Shown here: positions 15,339-23,132 of the stretch, in pieces | How the letters are laid out: every line of letters starts with the position of its first letter | Numbering within the stretch: position 1 is the first letter of the stretch | Assembly (NCBI GenBank): GCA_035530195.1 | Contig: DATKVG010000116.1 | Coordinates: 1 to 29,675 of the forward strand | Source: JAPLKX01 sp035530195 | Lineage (GTDB): Bacteria; Hydrogenedentota; Hydrogenedentia; Hydrogenedentales; SLHB01 | Direction of reading: 5' to 3' | Length of the DNA: 29,675 nt | Translations under genes and position numbers: made by a program | Notes under the pieces: generated by a model | The model's input: only the letters and a program-made list of their open reading frames with translations | Told to the model about the DNA's origin: nothing | The model's database searches: none

Positions 15339-15489
15339 GCCGGTATCTTACGTCAATTGGTCCCCAGTTTGAAAGGTGAAAAAGGGCAGGCAGACACGAG
15401 CAGCGGAAACTTGACATCGTCCGAGCGTACCCTTACACAATATCTCTTACCCTGCTTCAGCGGGCTCCTCTTTGCACCCGTCTTCAGAC

Positions 15490-16050
15490 CTACCAAGTAT
15501 AGGCATTTTTGCTGCCGCCACGGTAGATCTTCGCCAAGGAGCCAATGAGGTCAGAAAACTGGTTGACCATCGAGAACATGGTCATGACCTGGAGCATACC
15601 GCGCATGAGCACGGTGGGACCCATGGGGTCGGTACGAGGGCCGAGCCAGCCGCCGGCGCGTAGGATAAGGGCGAACAGTTGTATCGACGGCGCTAGCTCG
15701 GGGTCGCCGATTTCCATGCGCTTTTGTTTGGATGCGTGCCGTGTAAAATCCAACTCGGTGATGTCGTGAAAGACCGCCACCTCCACCGACGGGTCGAAGC
15801 CCTCCCGTACGACGTGGGCACGCAACTCTCTCAACATGCGCACGCTTACCGTTGTGTTGTCGATAAGGTCGTACCACGATTGGGACTCCGCCCACGAAGC
15901 GTCCTTGCTGCCGGCGGCTTGCCCCGTCCCGGCTCCGGGCGCGCCCACCAGCCGTATCACATGCCGGAGCACGCATTCATTTCGTTTCTGAGGTCCCATG
16001 TTCACATGCCTCGCTACACGCTCGACGACGACATTTACTTTCGTATCCAT
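15490..16050 (-). pseudogene. IS4-family (Tn5-like) transposase remnant
   Basis: A 186-residue open frame that joins the two ends of a Tn5-like transposase. The N-terminal part shows WAESQSWYDLIDNTTVS (in family members WA..KAAYRFLDNP.V) and AVFHDITELDFTRH, the region of the first catalytic aspartate (D-x-TELDF). The sequence then passes directly into LFALILRAGGWLGPRTDPMGPTVLMRGMLQVMTM, which is the C-terminal L..RLGGYLGR..DGPPG...LWRGLQRL segment. The second aspartate and the glutamate with their YREK-type surroundings are missing. Family proteins are roughly 450-480 residues, so the deletion is close to 280 residues. It cannot catalyse transposition, but it keeps an open frame and might be expressed. 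Confidence 0.75.
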
Positions 16051-16055
16051 TTTCC

Positions 16056-16074
16056 CGCCTCGTTTGTCGAGGCG
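16056..16074 (-). promoter_or_regulatory. Hairpin covering the transposase ribosome site
   Basis: CGCCTCG at 16056-16062 and CGAGGCG at 16068-16074 form a 7-bp stem with a 5-nt loop, ending 5 nt before the transposase ATG. On the minus strand the downstream arm (CGAGGCG) plus GGAAA contains the likely ribosome site, so pairing would hide it. IS10 and IS50 use comparable structures to block translation from transcripts that enter from outside. Confidence 0.55.
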
Positions 16075-16289
16075 TAGTATATATAAGAATACTTACATAT
16101 TGACCTATTAACAATGAGCAGATCTCGTGCGCCGCATGCTTGTCGAAGGGGAATCTTCAGTATGGGCAGCCCACGCTACTTACACGCACGGGCATCCGTG
16201 CTGCATGGTGGTAGGACCGGTGGTGGAGATTGGCGATGGCCCCAAAAAATGCCTATACTTGGTAGCCTTAACAGAGGGTGTGCAAAGGC

Positions 16290-16326
16290 CGACCGAAGAC
16301 GGTCGTAAGCCCGCTGAAGCGGGCTA
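16290..16326. repeat. Two adjacent small hairpins upstream of carB
   Basis: GACCG-AAGA-CGGTC and AGCCCGC-TGAA-GCGGGCT follow one another just outside the right IS repeat and about 60 nt before carB. A damaged inverted relative of the second (CTGCTTCAGCGGGCT, about 15452-15467) lies outside the left IS repeat. They may be REP-like palindromes or an attenuation-like leader for carB; there is no T-run. Confidence 0.5.
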
Positions 16327-16387
16327 AGATTTCGTCCCGCCTGGCGGCTGGTCAAGGGCGGGTCTCGAGTTAGGGACATTCAGCATC

Positions 16388-19300
16388 ATGCCCAAGCGGA
16401 CCGATATCCGGAAAATCATGCTGATAGGCTCGGGGCCGATCGTGATCGGCCAGGCGTGCGAGTTTGATTATTCCGGCACGCAAGCCTGCAAGGCCCTTCG
16501 CGAAGAAGGCTACGAAGTCGTCCTCATCAACAGCAATCCCGCCACCATCATGACCGACCCTGAAACGGCCGACCGGACCTATATCGAGCCGCTGACCGTC
16601 GAGGTGCTCGAGTGCGTGATCGACCGCGAGCGGCCCGACGCGCTGCTCCCGACGGTCGGCGGCCAGACCGGCCTCAACCTGGCGGTCGAACTGGCCGAAG
16701 CCGGCGTCCTGGAAAAGTACGGCTGCGAGTTGATCGGCGCAAAATTGCCCGCCATTAAGAAGGCCGAAGACCGCGGCCAGTTCAAAGACGCGATGCTGCG
16801 GATCGGGCTCGATGTGCCGCGCAGCCTGGTGGTCCACACGGTCGAAGAAGCCCGGGCGTTCGGCGCGGAACTTAACTACAGCGCCATCATCCGGCCCGCA
16901 TTCACGCTGGGCGGCACCGGCGCGGGCGTGTCGTTCAACCGCGACGAGTACGATCGGGTGGTGGAACACGGGCTTTCCGCCAGCCCCGTCAGCGAGGTGC
17001 TGATCGAAGAATCGGTCATCGGCTGGAAAGAGTACGAACTCGAAGTGATGCGCGACATGCACGACAACGTCGTCATTATTTGCTCGATCGAGAATTTCGA
17101 TCCCATGGGCGTCCACACCGGCGACAGCATCACCGTCGCGCCCGCACAGACGCTGACCGACAAGGAATACCAAGTCATGCGCGACGCCGCCATCGCCATT
17201 ATTCGCGAAATCGGCGTCGACACCGGCGGGTCCAACATCCAATTCGCCGTACATCCGCAAACCGGCCGGATGACCGTCATCGAGATGAACCCGCGCGTGT
17301 CGAGAAGCTCGGCGCTGGCCTCGAAAGCCACCGGCTTCCCGATCGCCAAAATTGCCGCGAAACTGGCGGTCGGCTACAGCCTGGATGAAATCCCCAACGA
17401 CATCACGCGCGAGACGCCGGCGTCGTTCGAGCCGACCATCGATTACTGCGTGACGAAAGTGCCCCGCTGGGCGTTCGAGAAGTTCCGCGGCTCCGACTCG
17501 AACCTCACCGTGCAGATGAAAAGCGTCGGCGAGACGATGAGCATCGGCCGGACATTCAAAGAGTCGCTGCAGAAGGCGATCCGCGGCCTCGAGATTTCGC
17601 GTCACGGGCTTGGCGCCGACGGCAAAGATAAACCGCTCACATCCGACCCGTTCAGCCCCGAGGAAAAAGAGGCGCTGCTTCGTGCGATGCGCGTGCCGCG
17701 GCCCGAGAGAGTCTTGCAGGTGGCGCAGGCGTTTCGGGCGGGGGCGACCGTCGAGGAAGTGCACGAGTCGACCGCCATCGACCCGTGGTTTCTCGACAAC
17801 ATCCGCGACCTTGTGTTGGAAGAGCGCGTGCTGGGTAAGGCCAACCCCGACGATAGGGACGTATTGAGAAAAGCCAAACAGTACGGCTTCTCGGACATCC
17901 AGCTCGGGCGGATGTGGAAGATGGACCCGCTCGAGGTCCGTGCGTTGCGGAAAAAACACGGCGTGATCCCGACGTACCGGCTCGTGGACACGTGCGCGGC
18001 CGAGTTCGAGGCTTACACGCCCTATTATTACTCGACGTACGGCGACGAAGATGAGGTGCGGCCCGCGAATCGCGAGAAAATCATGATCTTGGGCGGCGGG
18101 CCAAACCGAATCGGGCAAGGCATCGAGTTCGACTATTGTTGCGTGCACGCCGTGTTCGCTCTGTCCGAAGACGGGTACGAAACCATCATGGTCAACAGCA
18201 ACCCCGAGACGGTCTCGACCGATTACGACACGGCGGACCGGCTGTATTTCGAGCCCGTCACGTTTGAAGACGTGATGAACATCATCGAGCGCGAGAAACC
18301 CAAGGGCGTCATCGTACAGTTCGGCGGCCAGACGCCGCTCAACCTCGCCAAGGCGCTCGAAAAAGCCGGCGCACCCATCATCGGCACGTCGCCGGACAGC
18401 ATCGACCGGGCCGAAGACCGCAAACGGTTTCGCGAACTGGTGCAGAAGCTCGGCCTCCTCCAGCCGGAAAACGACACGGCGACGTCGGTTGAGGAAGCGC
18501 GCGCCGTAGCGGCCCGGATTGGCTATCCGGTGGTGGTGCGTCCGTCGTTTGTGCTGGGCGGCAGGGCCATGGAAATCGTCTACGACGAGGAATCGCTCGA
18601 CCGGTACATGGCCATGGCGGTCGACGCCTCGCCCGAGCGGCCCATCCTCATCGACCGGTTCCTCGAGGCCGCCATCGAAATGGACGTCGACGCGCTCTGC
18701 GACGGCCGCGACGTGATCGTGGCGGGCGTGATGCAGCACATCGAAGAGGCCGGCATACACAGCGGCGACAGCGCGTGCATCCTGCCACCGTACGACCTCG
18801 ACGAGTCGCTGGTCGAGGGGATCAAGGAACAGACGCGGGCGCTGGCGCGCGAACTCAACGTGGTCGGCCTGATGAACATCCAGTACGCCATCCAGGACCA
18901 CGACATCTACCTGCTCGAGGTCAACCCGCGCGCGTCGCGCACCGTGCCGTTCGTCAGCAAAGCCACGGGCCTGCCGCTGGCCAAAATCGCGGCCCGCGTC
19001 ATGGCCGGCAAGACGTTGCGCGAACTGGGTGTCACCGAGGATCCCAAGCCCGATTACGTCTCGGCCAAAGAAGTTGTGCTGCCGTTCATCAAGTTCCCCG
19101 GCGTCGACATCCTGCTCGGCCCGGAGATGCGCAGCACCGGCGAGGTCATGGGCATCGACAAGAACATGGGCCTCGCGTTTGCCAAAAGCCAGATCGCCGC
19201 GGGCAACCGCGTCCCGATCGAGGGAACCGTGTTCCTCAGCCTCAACGACCGGGACAAACCCCACGCCGAACAGTTGGGAAAAGACCTCGTTGCGCTGGGT

Positions 19301-19648
19301 TTCAAACTACTGGCTACCAAAGGCACCGCCGAAGCACTCCGCTCGCATGGAATTGCCGTGGAATCTCTCCACAAAATAGGCGAGGGCCGGCCCAACGTCG
19401 TCGACCGGATGATCAACAGTGAAGTCGACTGGATCATCAACACGCCGTTGGGCATCGATGCCAAGGCCGACGAACGCGCCATCCGCCGCACCGCGATCGA
19501 GCGCGGCCTGCCCATCATGACGACCGTCGCCGCGGCAAGGGCCGCCGTTCAGGGCATCCGCGCCATGCGCGAACACCCCCTCAATGTCCAGTCCCTCCAG
19601 GAATATCACGCGGGATTGCAGAAAGAACAGGACCCACAGGACCTATAA
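16388..19648 (+). CDS. carB: Carbamoyl phosphate synthase large subunit
   Basis: CarB makes carbamoyl phosphate from bicarbonate, ATP and ammonia channelled from CarA, feeding pyrimidine and arginine synthesis. The 1086-residue protein has both ATP-grasp halves: the first begins KIMLIGSGPIVIGQACEFDYSGTQACKAL, the second KIMILGGGPNRIGQGIEFDYCCVHAVFALSEDGYETIMVNSNPETVSTDYD near residue 560. The C-terminal MGS-like regulatory domain includes KGTAEALRSHGIAVESLHKIGEGRPNVVDRMINSEVDWIINTP. A weak AGGG lies about 11 nt before the ATG. The last residues (KEQDPQDL) are encoded by two units of a 9-bp repeat. carA is not in the window. Its product is also the donor for the carbamoyltransferase at 5658. 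Confidence 0.98.
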   Translation: MPKRTDIRKIMLIGSGPIVIGQACEFDYSGTQACKALREEGYEVVLINSNPATIMTDPETADRTYIEPLTVEVLECVIDRERPDALLPTVGGQTGLNLAVELAEAGVLEKYGCELIGAKLPAIKKAEDRGQFKDAMLRIGLDVPRSLVVHTVEEARAFGAELNYSAIIRPAFTLGGTGAGVSFNRDEYDRVVEHGLSASPVSEVLIEESVIGWKEYELEVMRDMHDNVVIICSIENFDPMGVHTGDSITVAPAQTLTDKEYQVMRDAAIAIIREIGVDTGGSNIQFAVHPQTGRMTVIEMNPRVSRSSALASKATGFPIAKIAAKLAVGYSLDEIPNDITRETPASFEPTIDYCVTKVPRWAFEKFRGSDSNLTVQMKSVGETMSIGRTFKESLQKAIRGLEISRHGLGADGKDKPLTSDPFSPEEKEALLRAMRVPRPERVLQVAQAFRAGATVEEVHESTAIDPWFLDNIRDLVLEERVLGKANPDDRDVLRKAKQYGFSDIQLGRMWKMDPLEVRALRKKHGVIPTYRLVDTCAAEFEAYTPYYYSTYGDEDEVRPANREKIMILGGGPNRIGQGIEFDYCCVHAVFALSEDGYETIMVNSNPETVSTDYDTADRLYFEPVTFEDVMNIIEREKPKGVIVQFGGQTPLNLAKALEKAGAPIIGTSPDSIDRAEDRKRFRELVQKLGLLQPENDTATSVEEARAVAARIGYPVVVRPSFVLGGRAMEIVYDEESLDRYMAMAVDASPERPILIDRFLEAAIEMDVDALCDGRDVIVAGVMQHIEEAGIHSGDSACILPPYDLDESLVEGIKEQTRALARELNVVGLMNIQYAIQDHDIYLLEVNPRASRTVPFVSKATGLPLAKIAARVMAGKTLRELGVTEDPKPDYVSAKEVVLPFIKFPGVDILLGPEMRSTGEVMGIDKNMGLAFAKSQIAAGNRVPIEGTVFLSLNDRDKPHAEQLGKDLVALGFKLLATKGTAEALRSHGIAVESLHKIGEGRPNVVDRMINSEVDWIINTPLGIDAKADERAIRRTAIERGLPIMTTVAAARAAVQGIRAMREHPLNVQSLQEYHAGLQKEQDPQDL
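19628..19645 (+). repeat. Two 9-bp units at the 3' end of carB
   Basis: CAGGACCCA and CAGGACCTA sit side by side immediately before the TAA stop. They share the GGACC core, the coding-strand orientation and the 9-bp step of the arrays at 3657, 11481 and 23090, but only two units are visible and both lie inside the reading frame. Confidence 0.4.
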
Positions 19649-19866
19649 CGGTCTTTATCCCAGGGGGACTGTACCTCAGGCCACTTCGGGCGAAAGTCCG
19701 ATAGAAAAGCCTCATCAAGTCCCCGCCGAAGGCGTTCCGGTCACGATCCTTGCGGATCTTGTTTTCAACGCCGCAAACCCAAATCCACGCCTCGTCCCCT
19801 GTCCGGCGCGAACGCCGTCGCGGCCGGAGTGAGCGAGAGCAGTGGCGGTTAGAAGAAGGAGCGTCT

Positions 19867-19917
19867 TGAAAAAGTGCGGGTGCCGCCGTCCAACGTTGGA
19901 CCGTGGCGCCCGCGCTT
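19867..19917 (-). terminator. Intrinsic terminator of the crystallin/PKD lipoprotein gene
   Basis: On the minus strand a long imperfect stem (19872-19917, centred on the perfect palindrome GTCCAACGTTGGAC at 19888-19901) is followed by CTTTTTC. It lies 22 nt downstream of the lipoprotein stop. The remaining 19649-19866 after carB shows no gene, RNA or clear plus-strand terminator that I recognise. Confidence 0.7.
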
Positions 19918-19939
19918 GGTAAAGAGTCTGGAAGTCTGC

Positions 19940-22795
19940 CTAGAACATCCCCTGGACCCTCTGAACTGCCCGCTGGTAGCTTGCCGCGGCACCGACGTAG
20001 TCGCCTGCTACCTGCCAGGCGTCGCCCGCGGCTACAAGGTCGTAGGCTTGCGCGATCTTGTTCCAGTCCTGGTTGGAACGCGCTGCCGATTCGGCTGCCA
20101 GGATGGACTTCAGTGCGAGGGATTTCGCAACCTGGGCCATGAGTGTCTGAACGGGCATCAGGTCATCCGTAAGCGAGGGGTCGGCCTCTTCGCCGGCCAC
20201 GAGCCAGATTTGGCCCTGTTCGACCTTCTGGACTGCGGCGTTCAGGTTGCCTTTCTCGAGGAGATCCAGAACGCCGTTACTGTCCTTGCCGCCCTCGTTG
20301 CCTTCGAGCATGGCAAGCGCCATGGCAACAGCCGCCGCCGCATCGGGGCCGAGGCTTGGATCGGCCAGGATTTCGCGAAGCCGGTCCACACAGAGTTGCG
20401 TCGCTTCGGCGGCATCCGCCACCCGGACCTCCCGGGTCGCCTGCCCGGCGTCTCCGTCGTCGTCCGTTACCGTGAGTGTAATTGTGTAGGTGCCCATCGT
20501 CACATAGGCATGCGGCACGCGTACCGTCCCCGTGATGCCGGAGAGGGAATCGGTCAAGTCGAAGATGTTCTCGACCGAGGAGTTGGTCGCGCCGTCACCC
20601 CAGGCAACGTCGGCCGTATGCGTATCTTCAATGCCCGGGTCGGTGAAGCTGCCGTGCAGGGCATATTCCACCATTTCGAGCAGGACGGGCACGTTCTCGT
20701 CGACAATACCGCCGGTCTGGTCATCGATCTGGTCAATCTGCACTTCCGGCGGCAAGTTATAGACGATGATGTGTGCCGTGGCCGCGTTCCAGGCGTTGGC
20801 GCCGTTGGGCCAGATCAGATTGCTCAAGGCGGCGCACTCGACGAGTTCCGCGCTGGGCTCGCCGTCCGCGTAAGTGCCCTCGACCGCATTGTACTGGACT
20901 ATTGGGCCCGTCGACTCAGCGAGTTCACCGAGTTGCGGGTTGGTACGAATCGTCCAATACCATTCGAGAACGGCGCCCTGATGAGTTCCCTCGAACTTCA
21001 ACGAGCTGAATTTGTCTCCCATATCATCAGGGTGAAGGTTCGCATCATACTGGGGACTCCCTGTTCCAGACAGGGTGAGTTTCGTGCTCCCGTTGTAGTT
21101 GGAGTCACTGCAGACGGTAAACGTGCCCCCCGGCGGGGCAAACCACCGCAATGAAGAGGCCTGGTCGTTGAAGCCGCTCGTATACCATCTGTCCTCAATC
21201 CGTGTGAAATTCGCCCAATCCTTCAGGGCCCAGTCCACCACGTCGAACATGACGCTGTCGGCTTCATAATTGGTGTCCTCGTAGAGTTCGACCCATGCCT
21301 CGGCCAAGGGCAGGGCGGTCGCGCTGCTGTCTAAGACGATCGAATCGCCCTCGTTCACCTCGTACTTCCCCTCCTCGCCGCCAACGTCCACCTGTGGTCC
21401 GTAGGCCGGGCTGAACGGACGGAACACATCCTGATGCCGGAATTCGGCCATCTTGACCGTGTCGTCCGGGCCGGTGGCCCAGTGTTCGCTGGCATAGGCA
21501 ATCATCTCTCCCGTCGGGCTGACGTAGAGACTCGTGCCGGCCGCGAAATTCGCCTGCTTGCTGTCATCGATATTCATGCCCAAAACCTGGGTCCACATCC
21601 TCTTGCTGGCCTTCTCCGTAAGGACGACCGGCTCGTTCGGGTTCAGTAGCCCTGTCGCACTGTCAAATGCCAAACCTACCTGATAGAGGCGGGTCTCTTC
21701 GTGCCCCGTGGCGACGGGGGTGGGCGTCGTGCAATCGGTATTGCGGAACCCTACCAGATAGAGACGACCGTCCTCGTCCCAAATGAAACTGAGGCCCTGG
21801 AAGCATCCAATGTAGGGGGGCAAACCGTCCGGGGGCGGGTCCGTCTTTACCGGCCAGTAGCCATTCACCTCCGAATGGTCCCACGAATAATAGAGTTCGA
21901 ATTTTCCGGTGCCGCCTCCCTCTTCTTCCGGAAGAGGAAAGCCCAACTTTCGCAGGTCGGTGACGTTGGACACCCAGAATTCGAGGATCTCGTTGTGTCC
22001 CCAAGTAAACGCCATCATGTAGCGTCCGTCCGGCTTGGGCAGCTTGACCATCCCGAGGATGCCGGCGTTGTGTTTGGGCCGCCCCTCTTCTCCGTCAAGG
22101 TCCAGAGAATACGGAAGAAAGGTAGGCTCTTCCGGCAACGGCGCCAGGTCCATGAAGATGACCTTGGCCTCGGGGTCGTTGGAATCCCGGGGTTTCTCGA
22201 GAGGGATAGGCACGATGTCGTCGACAATCTGCATGCTCCCGGGATGTTTGTATACTTTTGAGTAGTCGCCCGATGTGGCCGGCTTCGGCACGGCGAAATG
22301 GTAGACAACCTGGTCCTCTGTGGGGGGCGCCACGTAGTTGGTTTGCGAGCCGCTCCGCAGGCGATTCGAGCGCAACCGTTCGCCCGAGATTCCCCGGGAC
22401 CCCATCTGGACCACCAAAACGGTAGAACTGCTCGGCGGTTCGGCGCTTCGTGTCATCACCAGATAAGGGATTCCCGCGCCGGGCCGCCGTACGATGCCCT
22501 GATTATGGTTATCATATATCTCTGTGGGCGGGATCGCATCGCAGTATGCGCCCTGGCCGCTTGCCTTGTGGAAGCCCAGCCACTCGCCGTGGTGTTTGAG
22601 TGCGCCGAACTGGCCTTCGACGTCCGGCACGCACCACCCGTGGACGTCCTCCGGGCTGACCATCGCACCTGGCCCGGACGATTCCGGGGTCAGGTTGCCT
22701 GCCTTACTACCGCCCTTCTGTCCGTCTGGACAGCCGACACAAAGCACGACCACCAGCAACGCAGCAAGTTCCACTCCCAGAATCCGTCTTTTCAT
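19940..22795 (-). CDS. Lipoprotein with beta/gamma-crystallin and PKD domains
   Basis: A 951-residue surface lipoprotein. The signal peptide MKRRILGVELAALLVVVLCVGC ends in a lipobox with C22. Residues to about 490 form a large domain I do not recognise, with strand-rich segments such as GRYMMAFTWGHNEILEFWVSN and GRLYLVGFRNTDC. Residues about 499-600 are a beta/gamma-crystallin domain (VELYEDTNYE to DKFSSLKFEG) with the calcium motif NDQASS near residue 541. A PKD domain spans about 718-795 (WGDG, then GTYTITLTVTDDDGD). The last 150 residues are helical. The ATG at 22795 has GAGGAGG 8 nt upstream and is preferred over one ten codons earlier. It probably binds calcium and a surface ligand; the substrate is unknown. 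Confidence 0.85.
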   Translation of the reverse strand: MKRRILGVELAALLVVVLCVGCPDGQKGGSKAGNLTPESSGPGAMVSPEDVHGWCVPDVEGQFGALKHHGEWLGFHKASGQGAYCDAIPPTEIYDNHNQGIVRRPGAGIPYLVMTRSAEPPSSSTVLVVQMGSRGISGERLRSNRLRSGSQTNYVAPPTEDQVVYHFAVPKPATSGDYSKVYKHPGSMQIVDDIVPIPLEKPRDSNDPEAKVIFMDLAPLPEEPTFLPYSLDLDGEEGRPKHNAGILGMVKLPKPDGRYMMAFTWGHNEILEFWVSNVTDLRKLGFPLPEEEGGGTGKFELYYSWDHSEVNGYWPVKTDPPPDGLPPYIGCFQGLSFIWDEDGRLYLVGFRNTDCTTPTPVATGHEETRLYQVGLAFDSATGLLNPNEPVVLTEKASKRMWTQVLGMNIDDSKQANFAAGTSLYVSPTGEMIAYASEHWATGPDDTVKMAEFRHQDVFRPFSPAYGPQVDVGGEEGKYEVNEGDSIVLDSSATALPLAEAWVELYEDTNYEADSVMFDVVDWALKDWANFTRIEDRWYTSGFNDQASSLRWFAPPGGTFTVCSDSNYNGSTKLTLSGTGSPQYDANLHPDDMGDKFSSLKFEGTHQGAVLEWYWTIRTNPQLGELAESTGPIVQYNAVEGTYADGEPSAELVECAALSNLIWPNGANAWNAATAHIIVYNLPPEVQIDQIDDQTGGIVDENVPVLLEMVEYALHGSFTDPGIEDTHTADVAWGDGATNSSVENIFDLTDSLSGITGTVRVPHAYVTMGTYTITLTVTDDDGDAGQATREVRVADAAEATQLCVDRLREILADPSLGPDAAAAVAMALAMLEGNEGGKDSNGVLDLLEKGNLNAAVQKVEQGQIWLVAGEEADPSLTDDLMPVQTLMAQVAKSLALKSILAAESAARSNQDWNKIAQAYDLVAAGDAWQVAGDYVGAAASYQRAVQRVQGMF

Positions 22796-23132
22796 GATAT
22801 GCGCCTCCTCAGGTTGGCTCGACAATCGTCCGCATTGACAAGACCGCAGAACGATCGCCGCCCATACAGAACGGCCCCAGTATTCCCCACGGAGTTGCGC
22901 CGATAGGCGGCCTACGGCAGGATTAGCCGAAGATTTCCTAAATGAACCTGCCCGCGACCGTCACGGGCAAGTTCTTTACCACCATACAGGCACGCACCAA
23001 CGCTGTCAAGGCCCGATTCTGGGAACAGCGCCAAAACCAAAACCCACTAAAGTGACATGCACCCTTTTGCTGTCACGGTCTCTCTTTGAGGTCGTCCAGG
23101 TCCTATTCGTGCTGTTCGTCCTATATTTTCCG
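22796..23132. other. Intergenic stretch between two minus-strand genes
   Basis: 337 nt without a gene. It should hold the promoter of the lipoprotein gene, but I see no convincing -35/-10 pair. A small inverted repeat (AACCTGCCCG at 22945-22954 with CGGGCAAGTT at 22964-22973) lies mid-way. The right end carries the third 9-bp array (23090-23125), annotated separately. Confidence 0.6.
23090..23125 (-). repeat. Four-unit 9-bp tandem array downstream of the DUF1015 gene
   Basis: Plus-strand units GGTCGTCCA, GGTCCTATT, CGTGCTGTT and CGTCCTATA keep the 9-bp step and the NGTC(C)TAT consensus, though two are eroded. The array ends 7 nt from the stop codon of the minus-strand DUF1015 gene, the same placement as the arrays after ruvB and after the 11521 gene. 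Here the neighbour beyond the array runs in the same direction, so convergence of genes is not required. Confidence 0.7.

Larger units (their letters stand above)
15490..16265 (-). mobile_element. Internally deleted IS4/Tn5-type insertion sequence
   Basis: A 776-bp element bounded by perfect 21-bp inverted repeats at 15490-15510 and 16245-16265 (outer tip reads CTACCAAGTATAGG inward). It carries one minus-strand frame with transposase ends but no catalytic middle, so it is too short for an autonomous IS of this group. The last codons of the frame, up to its TAG, lie inside the left inverted repeat. An AT-rich patch at 16078-16113 precedes the frame and may hold its promoter. No target duplication is evident next to the repeats. 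Confidence 0.75.

Noticed and set aside
16127..16327. 66-codon plus-strand frame spanning the right IS repeat
   Set aside because: It crosses the terminal inverted repeat and the hairpins before carB, and has no recognisable homology or ribosome site.
16370..19264. 964-codon minus-strand open frame opposite carB
   Set aside because: carB is unambiguous on the plus strand; the antisense frame is low in motif content and rich in D, H, R and V, as expected for a shadow of a GC-rich gene.
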